The translations under genes and the position numbers were made by a program. Of a stretch of DNA of 64,000 nt, positions 50,111 through 57,473 are shown one piece after another. Each line of letters starts with the position of its first letter. Positions within the stretch are counted from its first letter, which is position 1. Source of the DNA: Nocardioides sp. JS614. Lineage in GTDB: Bacteria > Actinomycetota > Actinomycetes > Propionibacteriales > Nocardioidaceae. The notes beneath the pieces were generated by a model. It was not told the origin of the DNA. It worked only from the letters and a program-made list of their open reading frames with translations, and searched no databases. Location of the stretch: the NCBI RefSeq assembly GCF_000015265.1, contig NC_008699.1, positions 2,046,001-2,110,000 on the forward strand, given 5' to 3'.

Positions 50111-51325
50111 CTATGCCCCCCATACGGCGTTCCAGAACACGTCGACGGCGCTCGAATCGTCGTCCGGGATGACGTCGGCGTAGGTATCCAGCGTCACCGA
50201 GGGGTCCTTGTGGCCCAGCCGCCTAGCGACGACGTGAACCGGGACGCCCGAGCGCAGCAGGATGGTGGCGTGGGTGTGACGGAGGCCGTGCAGGACGAGT
50301 CTCGGCAACGGCACGATCGTGGCCGGGGCATCGTCACCCGGTCCTGCCGCTAGTTCCTTGAGCTTGGTCTGGGCCGTCAGAAAGGTCTTGCTGATGTAGT
50401 CGGGCATGACGGGTCGCCCGTCCTCCCATGTGAAGACGATGCCCTCCGCGTCGGCATAGCCTGGGCCGAAGGCCAGGCGTTCGGCGGCCTGTGTTGCCTT
50501 CCAGGTCCGAAGGACGGTGACGAGGTCCGGGTCGATGGCGATGGTCCGGCGCTCATGATTCTTGGGCGTTGTCGTCACCCTTCGGTTGTCGAGTTGCGTC
50601 GTCGACACCTCGACCCGGATCGTCCCGCCATCCAGATCGACGATGGGGCCGTGAGAATCGCTCCATCGCAGCCCGGCGACCTCGCCTCGCCGCATACCTG
50701 TGGAGGCGAACACAGCCCACATCGGGTGCCACCGGTCGCTTGTGGTCGCTGTGAGGAAGGAGGCCACCTGTGCCGCTGTCCAGGTCGTGTGCTTCGGCTT
50801 GCCGTCGCGCTTGGCCATCTTTGAGCCGTCGACGGGGTTCACCTGGATGATGCGCTCGACCACCGCGTCCTGCATCGCTGCATGCAGGACGGCGCGAGCG
50901 AACTCGACGGTGCGACGCGAGAGCGGTGCCCCACTTCGTCCGCCTGACGCTTGGAGGTCTCGCCAAACCACGGTCAAGCCGCTCGGGGAGAGGCTCTGGA
51001 GGCGTGCGGATCCAAGCTTCGGCTTGAGGTAGAGCCGGATCTTGTCCCTGTAGGTCTTTGCGGTGGAGGGTTTCAGCGTCACCTCGTGCCCGTCCATCCA
51101 TCGGTCGAGCCACTCGGCGACCGTGATGTCCTGCGGGGCGACGTAGGTTCCGCTGTGTAGCGCATGCCGAGCGGCGTCCCGCGCAGCCTTGGCTTCTGCG
51201 CGCGTGGTGAAACCCGAGACCCACCGCTGCCGAGACCTTCCTGTTTCGGGATCACGCTCGCGAACCACGTAGGTCCACCCGCGGCCGCGCTGCGTGATGC
51301 CGTCCTTCATCTTCGTGGCCATCAT
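50111..51325 (-). CDS. int: Tyrosine recombinase/integrase
   Basis: A 404-residue site-specific recombinase. The N-terminal AP2-like arm-binding part (RGWTYVVRERDPETGRSRQRWVSGF) precedes a SAM-like core-binding domain (DITVAEWLDRWMDGHEVTLKPSTAKTYRD). The catalytic residues are Arg in STGMRRGEVAGLRW, His-x-x-Arg in LHGLRHTHATIL, His in RLGHKDPSVTL and the nucleophile Tyr in DTYADV. It lies 100 bp from attL and reads toward it, the usual layout. Its ATG overlaps the stop of the upstream HTH gene (ATGA). Confidence 0.95.
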   Translation of the reverse strand: MMATKMKDGITQRGRGWTYVVRERDPETGRSRQRWVSGFTTRAEAKAARDAARHALHSGTYVAPQDITVAEWLDRWMDGHEVTLKPSTAKTYRDKIRLYLKPKLGSARLQSLSPSGLTVVWRDLQASGGRSGAPLSRRTVEFARAVLHAAMQDAVVERIIQVNPVDGSKMAKRDGKPKHTTWTAAQVASFLTATTSDRWHPMWAVFASTGMRRGEVAGLRWSDSHGPIVDLDGGTIRVEVSTTQLDNRRVTTTPKNHERRTIAIDPDLVTVLRTWKATQAAERLAFGPGYADAEGIVFTWEDGRPVMPDYISKTFLTAQTKLKELAAGPGDDAPATIVPLPRLVLHGLRHTHATILLRSGVPVHVVARRLGHKDPSVTLDTYADVIPDDDSSAVDVFWNAVWGA

Positions 51326-51954
51326 TCGTCCTCGGTCTTCGGTAGGAGGTCATGCTCACGACACGCCTCGATCCAGCGATACACGGTGCTGCGATTGATG
51401 CCGATCGTCTGTGCAGTGCGGGTCGCGGCTCCTCGACCAGCCAGCCGCTGTCTAGTTAGCTCCCTCGCGAATGCGGCCAACTCCTCCACGGTCGGCGGCG
51501 ATGCTCCGCGCCCGCGGGGTCGAAGCACAATGTCATCGCCGAGTTCGCGGAGGCGGGCCTCTTCGGCAGCGTCGTGTGCCGCGATCCTGTCGAGCACGGA
51601 CGCCGTACCGTGCAGGTCCTCTCTCTCCTCGTCCGTGAGCTCCCTGGTGTACTCCTGGTCGACGTGCTCCCGGACGGCGGTCAGCTGTTCCGTTCGCTCG
51701 CTGAGGTAGGACGCGAACGCAGCTTCGATCGCAGGGATGCGTGGCTCTCGAAGGTGCCGAGCAGCGACCGGCTGGCCGTCGTCGAACTCCAGCCCCACCA
51801 AGCGCGGGGTCCCGGCCACGAGCGCGAACTTGGCTTTGATTACGCGGCTCAAGCCGCCGCCCCGCACCAGGATCCAGTCGGACCGGCCCGACGATCCGTT
51901 GAACTCGAAGTCCGAGTCCTCGACTGCGGTCCATTGACCGATCTCCCAGCTCAT
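51322..51954 (-). CDS. HTH protein co-translated with the integrase
   Basis: A 210-residue protein. The C-terminus holds a helix-turn-helix (residues ~170-205: RTAQTIGINRSTVYRWIEACREHDLL). Before it, residues ~85-165 are acidic and helical with E/R repeats, and the first ~80 residues are beta-like (WILVRGGGLSRVIKAKFALVAGTPRLVGLEF). The domain order is unusual for a phage repressor. It may be a directionality factor or a regulator of int, since their genes overlap and share a promoter. No family match can be claimed. Confidence 0.55.
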   Translation of the reverse strand: MSWEIGQWTAVEDSDFEFNGSSGRSDWILVRGGGLSRVIKAKFALVAGTPRLVGLEFDDGQPVAARHLREPRIPAIEAAFASYLSERTEQLTAVREHVDQEYTRELTDEEREDLHGTASVLDRIAAHDAAEEARLRELGDDIVLRPRGRGASPPTVEELAAFARELTRQRLAGRGAATRTAQTIGINRSTVYRWIEACREHDLLPKTEDE

Positions 51955-52089
51955 GAGGCAGGACCGTAGCGAGGGACGGACGTCAATGCAACAGGAATGC
52001 ACACCGTCTCATTTCATGCACCTTTCTCGATACAGGACATATGTGCACAACGGTTGCGTTTCGGCAGGTCGGCGGGTCTCATTACTCAC

Positions 52090-52335
52090 ATGAACGAAGC
52101 GCTTGACCAGCAACTGCTCCTGCGAGTGCGCACTCAACGCGAAGCCCCTCCGGTCGAGGAGCTGCGGAGAGTGCGAGAGCTCGCCGGTGTCTCCCGAGCC
52201 GAGCTGGCCGTAGCGCTGCAGGTGCACCGGTCGACGGTCTCGCGATGGGAGCGGGGTCTGAGCGTGCCGAGGCCGCAGCGACTCGCCCGCTACGTGACTA
52301 CCGTCGAGTCTCTGCGGTCGGAGGTCGGAGCATGA
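52090..52335 (+). CDS. XRE-type HTH regulator
   Basis: An 81-residue protein that is nearly all helix-turn-helix: EELRRVRELAGVSRAELAVALQVHRSTVSRWERGLSVPRPQRLARY. This is a compact XRE/lambda-repressor-like domain. It is divergent from the int operon with a 135-bp gap rich in AT relative to its flanks, so it probably controls both directions. It is the first of three overlapping genes. Confidence 0.8.
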   Translation: MNEALDQQLLLRVRTQREAPPVEELRRVRELAGVSRAELAVALQVHRSTVSRWERGLSVPRPQRLARYVTTVESLRSEVGA

Positions 52336-52616
52336 TCGATGAGATTCGAGGGCGGCTCACTCTCACGGTCCCCGAGGCTGGCCGGATCATCTTCACTGTC
52401 GGACGGGATGCCGCGTACGCAGCAGCTCACCGAGGCGAGATCCCTACCGTGACGGTCGGTCGCAACCTTCGCGTGCCGACGCACGCAGCGCTGCGCCAGG
52501 TCGGCTTCTCCGACGAGCACATCGCGGAAGTGCTCGGACTGGGCCGGTCGATCCTGTCTTCCAAAGGTGGTGGGCAGGTCGGCATCGCCCTGCTCCAGGT
52601 CGACGGTCCTGCATGA
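52332..52616 (+). CDS. Excisionase-like DNA-binding protein
   Basis: A 94-residue protein. LTVPEAGRIIFTVGRDAAYAAAHRGEIPTVTVGRNLRVPTHAALRQV matches the HTH_17/MerR-like excisionase pattern (recognition helix, then IP-x-V-x-VG-x-x-x-RVP). It is followed by a short helix FSDEHIAEVLGL. The ATG overlaps the preceding stop (ATGA), and its own stop overlaps rep. As Xis it would direct Int toward excision, consistent with its place on the element. Confidence 0.75.
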   Translation: MIDEIRGRLTLTVPEAGRIIFTVGRDAAYAAAHRGEIPTVTVGRNLRVPTHAALRQVGFSDEHIAEVLGLGRSILSSKGGGQVGIALLQVDGPA

Positions 52617-53647
52617 GTGCCAGCCTGAAAGTGCCTACTGACAGGGGAGAACCAACCCGCGAATCAGGGGTAGGTATCGATACGCTCGCAGTAGTCGGGC
52701 CCGTGCAGCTGCGGACTCTCCAAGAGCTCAGCACCATCTCGCACAAGCGGCTCATCGACCGTGACACCGCCGAGATCACGGACTATGCACCATCGGGATT
52801 TCACTCCCTGAACATCGGCGCGGCGCGGGTGGGTGTGTCCGCCTGGGTGTCTGGGGCCGGTCCTCAGATTCGACTGCAGGCGTCGATTCCTCGCATGCTG
52901 CTCGGTCACAACTGGGATGGCGTCAGCCCGGACGAGCTCCCTCGGGCTATGGAAGTTCTAATGCGTGGTGTCGCCGAGGCGCTACCGGACACCCCTCGAC
53001 CTCATGAGGTCGCGGTTACCAGGCTCGACCTGACGCGAGACTTCTACGGGGTCCGCGACGTGCCGGCGACGCTGACTGCAATCGCCCGTCACCCCATGGC
53101 CAACGTCAGAGTGAACCGGCGCGACTATCGAGAGGACGGGGTCACCCTTCAAACCCTCACTCGTGGTAATCGGAGCTGGATCGCGCGGGGCTATGACAAG
53201 TGGTTCGAGTCGGCCAACTCCAAAGGTCCCGGGCTGCAGCGAGAGCTCGCCAGGACGCGTCCTCAGCAGCTCAGGTTCGAGGTGGAGCTCAAGTCGAAGG
53301 CTCTCCGTTACCGGGGAATGACGAAGATCGCGGATCTGCTCCGGTCGGACCTCATCGAGACGGCTCGTTACTACTTCGAGAGGTGCAAGTTCGACGTGAA
53401 CACGGCGCAAACGGGACTCTCCGACCTGCTTGATCGTCTCGAAAGTGATGGAGTGAGCGCGGCTGATCGTCGAAACCTGGTCCTGTACCTGACCTGCGCC
53501 GACATGGGCGTGTCGCTACTCAGCCGTGGACCGTTCGAGCGTGCGCGGGCCCTGGCGAACAGGTATCGACTCGGTCCCAACTCCCTCGGCAAGTCGACCT
53601 TCGAGCGACGCCTCGACTTCGACCTAGCGTCCGAGGTGGTGTGCTGA
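52613..53647 (+). CDS. Replication initiation protein (CRI/Rep_trans type)
   Basis: A 344-residue protein. The motif VTRLDLTRDF and the tyrosine-bearing IARGYDKWFES, followed later by LRFEVELKSKALRYRG, match rolling-circle replication proteins of the Rep_trans / phage CRI (gene II-like) type. The YDK tyrosine is the likely nicking residue. The product suggests the element replicates as a circle after excision. No dso sequence was recognised. Translationally coupled to the excisionase gene (ATGA). A filamentous phage would also have a Zot-like ATPase and small coat proteins, which are absent. Confidence 0.72.
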   Translation: MSASLKVPTDRGEPTRESGVGIDTLAVVGPVQLRTLQELSTISHKRLIDRDTAEITDYAPSGFHSLNIGAARVGVSAWVSGAGPQIRLQASIPRMLLGHNWDGVSPDELPRAMEVLMRGVAEALPDTPRPHEVAVTRLDLTRDFYGVRDVPATLTAIARHPMANVRVNRRDYREDGVTLQTLTRGNRSWIARGYDKWFESANSKGPGLQRELARTRPQQLRFEVELKSKALRYRGMTKIADLLRSDLIETARYYFERCKFDVNTAQTGLSDLLDRLESDGVSAADRRNLVLYLTCADMGVSLLSRGPFERARALANRYRLGPNSLGKSTFERRLDFDLASEVVC

Positions 53648-53757
53648 ACCTGCGACGCAATCGACGGGCCCCGCGTTCAGTGCGTCGCGCTGACGTTGAG
53701 CGCTCCCGGGTCCAGCGCATCACCGAGGAATGCTAGTTCTCAGTCTCGTTCAAGGGA

Positions 53758-54768
53758 GTGGGTTGGCGGACGGAACTGTTTGCAAACTGCGAGCAGGCGT
53801 CCGGGGAGAATAGGCTCGTGTCAGTTGAGGAAACAGAGACGACTTCGACGGATGAGACAAGGAAGCCTCGCGCGTTTCATGTCGGGTTGATGCGTCGAAC
53901 GAGAGACACGTTTGAGTTCAAGTCCGCTGGTGTCATCGGTCTGTCTCCCGATGGCGGAGTCTTCATCGCACCGATGCAGGCCGGACCGTGGCGATATGGA
54001 CCTCTGGAAGGGGATATCTCGGCGCTGCCCACAAGCGCGGAGACTCCGTACAGGCCAAAGCTGCACTACCACCGTTCGGGACGGGCCTATGCAACGCTCT
54101 CCGGGCAGGACCTTGAGCGCAAGAGTCTCCAGCTCACCCGGCTGCCGCGGTTGCGCTACGCGCAGATCTTCTCGCTGCACTGCATCCGGACCTGGGAGCT
54201 TCCGACGCGGGGCAAGGCCCCGAAGCTCGGGGACCAGCTTACGGCCGTCAAGAGGTGGCCCGACGTTGCAGTGTGGACCGTCTTCGTGCTCCGAGCATCG
54301 CAGAGCGTACGGGAGGAGATCTTGATCCCTGGCCTGCCGTCCGTTGGCATGCTCGCTGGAGACGGATTCACGCACGGCATCGTTTCTCTGGCGGCGTATG
54401 GCCATGAAGCGGTCTTGCTAATCACTGTCCGAATCCATGATGGATGGAAGGGGCTGCCCCATCTTGGAGGGACCACGGTTGCAGCGCTCCCGTGGCATCC
54501 CGGGAAGCAGGAAGCGAAGGACCGTTGCTTCGGGCTGTGGAGTAGTCAACTCCGCAATCCGATGATCACTTGGGAACCGGCGGTGCCGTCCAGCCTGACG
54601 CCCACGCAAACGACGAGCGCGAAGCGCTTGGAAGACGACTTGGACCGCTTAGCTGACTTCACGGTGCAAGAAGGCGGCCTCCGGCCACGCCCGCCCGTAC
54701 GGGAGTACGACGACTTTGCTGGCACCCCATTTGCGAAGCCAGAGCGCTGGACAGGCCGAGACGACTGA
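53758..54768 (+). CDS. Uncharacterised cargo protein of the element
   Basis: A 336-residue soluble protein (taking the first GTG; a later GTG at 53818 is also possible, and a TAGGCT box at 53811 would favour a shorter start near there). No family is recognised. Visible features are a beta-rich middle (FHVGLMRRTRDTFEFKSAGVIGLSPDGGVFIAP), several Trp/Arg-rich strings and a charged C-terminus. Codon use is less GC-rich than the chromosomal genes. It is the first cargo gene after rep and in the same direction as the secreted and HEPN genes. Confidence 0.55.
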   Translation: MGWRTELFANCEQASGENRLVSVEETETTSTDETRKPRAFHVGLMRRTRDTFEFKSAGVIGLSPDGGVFIAPMQAGPWRYGPLEGDISALPTSAETPYRPKLHYHRSGRAYATLSGQDLERKSLQLTRLPRLRYAQIFSLHCIRTWELPTRGKAPKLGDQLTAVKRWPDVAVWTVFVLRASQSVREEILIPGLPSVGMLAGDGFTHGIVSLAAYGHEAVLLITVRIHDGWKGLPHLGGTTVAALPWHPGKQEAKDRCFGLWSSQLRNPMITWEPAVPSSLTPTQTTSAKRLEDDLDRLADFTVQEGGLRPRPPVREYDDFAGTPFAKPERWTGRDD

Positions 54769-54844
54769 CAGTGTTGTCGAAGTCCGCACGGGGGATTACT
54801 GCGGGCTCTTACTGTGTAGGAAGTCTTGAGGACCGGAGGTGGAC

Positions 54845-55267
54845 ATGCGGTACATGCTCGCCACAGCGATGCTCGCGATGCTTGCAGCTGGTGTTCCCGC
54901 ATCGGCCGCCGCGCGAATCGGATCCGCTGGGCAGACGCCCGAAACCGGCACTCACACCTTCTACGGAAAGGGTCGGTGCGCTGGCTCGTCCTGGATCCTG
55001 AAGTCCGTCGCGGAGCCTGCGGACCCTCGCGTGAAGACGATCAAGACTGACACCGACGGGGACGGCGTGGTCGACAGGATCGAGTCTTGGGCAGTCACCA
55101 CGTCGCATGTGCTCAAGGATCGCTCTGACCGCCGTGACGGCTGGGTGGCACGAGGCACCCACTCTTTGCTGCTGTGGGACTTCGATCTGGGGAGATGGGG
55201 AGAGATCGTCGTCTTGGGTCACTGGCCCGTGAAGTTCGTACTCACTTGCAAGCACGTTCGTCGCTAG
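54845..55267 (+). CDS. Secreted protein with Ca2+-loop-like motif
   Basis: A 140-residue protein with a signal peptide (ATAMLAMLAAGVPASAAARIG), so exported. Residues ~62-73 read DTDGDGVVDRIE, an EF-hand-like or thrombospondin-type calcium loop (D-x-D-G-D-G-x-x-D). The rest, with Cys residues near the start and end (GRCAGSS; LTCKHV), could be a single disulfide-linked domain. GGAGG at five bases favours the ATG over an upstream GTG. Function unknown; the only exported product of the element. Confidence 0.6.
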   Translation: MRYMLATAMLAMLAAGVPASAAARIGSAGQTPETGTHTFYGKGRCAGSSWILKSVAEPADPRVKTIKTDTDGDGVVDRIESWAVTTSHVLKDRSDRRDGWVARGTHSLLLWDFDLGRWGEIVVLGHWPVKFVLTCKHVRR

Positions 55268-55425
55268 ACAATGACCTGAGAGCAAGTTGTTAGCAGGACA
55301 CCGCTGACCTGCGGAAATGTCGCTAGGAAGGGATAGGTAATCCCCTTCCAAGCCGACATGAATGGCGGGCGAACGCGACAACCGAAGTCACGTCAGTGCA
55401 GCGGCCCGGCGCGTATCCTCCCGTC

Positions 55426-56808
55426 GTGGCACGTTCTGACAAACGGCAGATCCCCACTCGAAGCGACACGGTTGCCGATTTGCTGACCGCATCCGAAGGA
55501 GTTGTGGAGGCACCCGATCTTGAGCCCTGGGACTATGGCTGGAGCGTGGAGGACTACCGCAGATCTGCGACAGCCGCGCTCACAGGGCCCCGAGGCGCAG
55601 TTGCGCTAACGAATGATGCGCTTGGTGCATTCGAACGCGCGGTGGTGCGCATGCTTGCGGACGCCAGAGTTCAAGCGCGCTGGGACGAGGAGGAGTTCTG
55701 GCCTCTAGTCGGCTCCCTAGTCGTGCGTGGGAGTTCGCTTCCTCAGGATCAACGCGAGACCTTCTTCGCCGCCCGCATCGAGTCGCTGCGCACCGCGGGC
55801 CGGGCCTTCACAGCTCAACTCGTTGCCAATGTCTCCTGGCATGGGCCTCCGATGATCATCGGGAACGCCGTCATCGGGTTGGCGAATACCGAACTACTCG
55901 ACGCAGCGCGGTCAGTGGCGGGTACTCGGTGTGTTGTCACCGCAGATGAGGGCGAACGATGGCTCCGGGAGCGCGTTGGGGCGCGACCGCTCGCCACCAG
56001 CCAGCCACCGGTCGGACTGTGCTCATGGACAGTCGGTCAGCGTGCGAAGGCTGTGGCGCAGACGGAGCGTTACCTGCGCGATGTGGTTGACCTGCCGCTC
56101 TTGCTGGAGCGCGACCTTCGCGGTCACGAGGTCTTTCGTCGGGGTGAGGTGAACCGGCCGGGCGAGCGCGGCCTCACGCTCGACCGCGCAGCGGTTGAGG
56201 CGATCCTCAGGGCGGCCGACGCGTCGGTCGAACTGGCGTCCTTCCCCCTCACGGTCACCGACGCCCTTGGGCCATATCTTCCCGTGCAGTGGTATAACGC
56301 TGAACCTCTTCCGCTGGGCGATCTGCTTCAGCAGACCTACCTAAGGGATGCTGTGGCAGCCACGCTGGAAGACGACGACCCGGTCGCACGGCGGCTTCGT
56401 GTCGCGGCACGCTGGTTCGCCGAGGCGCACTACACGACCGCCTCCGACGACGCGGCGTTGGCGCTCGGCGTCAGCTTGGACGCCTTGTTGACTGGCAAAC
56501 GGGCGCTACCCGGTGCAGTCATGGCCGACCGCTACGCCCTCCTGTTCGCGGACCCGCTTTCACGTCGACAACGGCGTAGGGAATATCAAAGATTCTTCGG
56601 AGTGCGCAGCTCGGTGGCCCACGGCGGTCACAGCGGAGAGTTGCGGCGCATGGACCTTCTGGCTGAGTTCTTCGAGCTCGTTCATCAAGCGGCCTGGCGT
56701 CTGCTGGAAGTCAAGCGCGTATTCTCCCCGTCGACCGAGGATGCCGTCGACGAGCTGTTCGACGATCTCCGATTGGGGGTTGTCCAGTGGCCGTCGGAAG
56801 GCGATTGA
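55426..56808 (+). CDS. HEPN-domain protein, candidate ApeA-like defence effector
   Basis: A 460-residue cytoplasmic protein. The C-terminal ~150 residues look like an ApeA-type HEPN domain: ALALGVSLDALLTG, ADRYALLFADPLSRRQRRREYQRFFGVRSSVAHGG. The RSSVAH string is an R-x4-H motif, the RNase signature of HEPN toxins and abortive-infection proteins. The N-terminal ~300 residues are mostly helical with no known domain. The GTG at 55426 is chosen because TATCCT lies six bases upstream and no Shine-Dalgarno is present. It is the last gene before attR, the usual cargo position. Confidence 0.7.
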   Translation: MARSDKRQIPTRSDTVADLLTASEGVVEAPDLEPWDYGWSVEDYRRSATAALTGPRGAVALTNDALGAFERAVVRMLADARVQARWDEEEFWPLVGSLVVRGSSLPQDQRETFFAARIESLRTAGRAFTAQLVANVSWHGPPMIIGNAVIGLANTELLDAARSVAGTRCVVTADEGERWLRERVGARPLATSQPPVGLCSWTVGQRAKAVAQTERYLRDVVDLPLLLERDLRGHEVFRRGEVNRPGERGLTLDRAAVEAILRAADASVELASFPLTVTDALGPYLPVQWYNAEPLPLGDLLQQTYLRDAVAATLEDDDPVARRLRVAARWFAEAHYTTASDDAALALGVSLDALLTGKRALPGAVMADRYALLFADPLSRRQRRREYQRFFGVRSSVAHGGHSGELRRMDLLAEFFELVHQAAWRLLEVKRVFSPSTEDAVDELFDDLRLGVVQWPSEGD

Positions 56809-57150
56809 CCGTGGAGGGCAAACGGTGCGCCGGGCTCGGCTGAAGCGGGTCGTGCCACCGCGACGTCGATCGCCTCTGGCGTGCTCCACGGACGAAGGAG
56901 CCCCCCGGTTTTCCGGCTCGGCCCGTTCGTCGGGAGCGCGGGGTCGCCTGCCTGACGCTCACACTTTTCCACGTTCGCACCAAAGCACCACGACGTGCGT
57001 TTTGAGCGTGGCACTGCCCGGCCCGCTGCTAACGCTTTGCAACGCCACCCGTCCGTACCGGCAGCGACCAAGCCGAGTGATGCCGGAGGATGAACCAACG
57101 CGTCAGGCTCAACGGCGACCAAGACGTCTGGACCCGACGTCCCTCCAAGC
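56809..57150. other. Gene-free right end of the element
   Basis: A 342-bp stretch without a convincing gene. It has short T-runs (GGTTTTCC, CACACTTTTCC) and CTGCTAACG at 57028, an 8-base match to TGCTAACG at the left end (50070), perhaps an integrase arm site. No promoter or stable terminator could be identified with confidence. Confidence 0.4.
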
Positions 57151-57198
57151 GACTCATAATCCTTGGGTCGTGGGTTCGAGCCCCACCCGCCCCACCAG
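57151..57198 (+). repeat. attR (orphan tRNA-Met 3' fragment)
   Basis: Identical to 49964-50011. Only the anticodon loop to CCA and one more base of tRNA-Met remain; there is no 5' half, so it is not a functional tRNA. Confidence 0.93.
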
Positions 57199-57281
57199 CC
57201 GAACCATCGGCTCGTGCCGACCGCCGAGCGCTCAATGCCGGCGGGCCACGGCCGTCACCAGCTCGTACGCCGGGTCGTCCG

Positions 57282-57407
57282 GAGCGTCGAGATCGGCTCT
57301 GGGCCCGGTGGGCGGAGATCGACAAGAACCTGGAGGCGTACGCCGCGCGTCGGCCGGTCGAGACCGCCGTCGTGGTGCTCGAGCCGAGGGCCGTCGCCGG
57401 GGCCTGA
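57282..57407 (+). pseudogene. Fragment of a deazaflavin-dependent nitroreductase-family gene
   Basis: About 41 codons end at 57407 with RLWARWAEIDKNLEAYAARRPVETAVVVLEPR. This looks like the C-terminal end of F420/deazaflavin-dependent nitroreductase-like proteins. Nothing upstream in frame continues the family. On the opposite strand DDPAYELVTAVARRH ends at 57232 and could be another truncated gene, but it overlaps this fragment and is not annotated. Position just outside attR suggests loss during or after element insertion. Identification from memory, moderate confidence. Confidence 0.45.
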
Positions 57408-57473
57408 CCCCAGGACCCGGCCGGGCCGACCCTCGCCCCACACGAGCATCGACCCGGCCGGTGGCGGCCGCGG

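Larger units (their letters stand above)
49964..57198. mobile_element. tRNA-Met integrative element, 7.2 kb
   Basis: Identical 48-bp repeats at 49964-50011 and 57151-57198 bound the region. The left copy is the 3' part of tRNA-Met; the right copy is an orphan piece without the 5' half. Inside are a tyrosine integrase next to the tRNA, a winged or HTH partner, an XRE regulator, an excisionase-like protein and a CRI/Rep-type replication protein. Three further genes form cargo. No FtsK-like transfer ATPase, capsid or Zot gene is present, so it must borrow mobility from elsewhere. Base composition from about 53.6 to 56.8 kb is visibly less GC-rich than the chromosome. Confidence 0.92.

Noticed and set aside
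57151..57198. Second tRNA-Met
   Set aside because: Only the 3' part is present; it is the attR repeat of the element.
49964..57198. Integrated filamentous phage (Inovirus)
   Set aside because: The Rep protein fits, but no Zot-like ATPase, no small coat proteins with single helices and no pIII-like gene were found.
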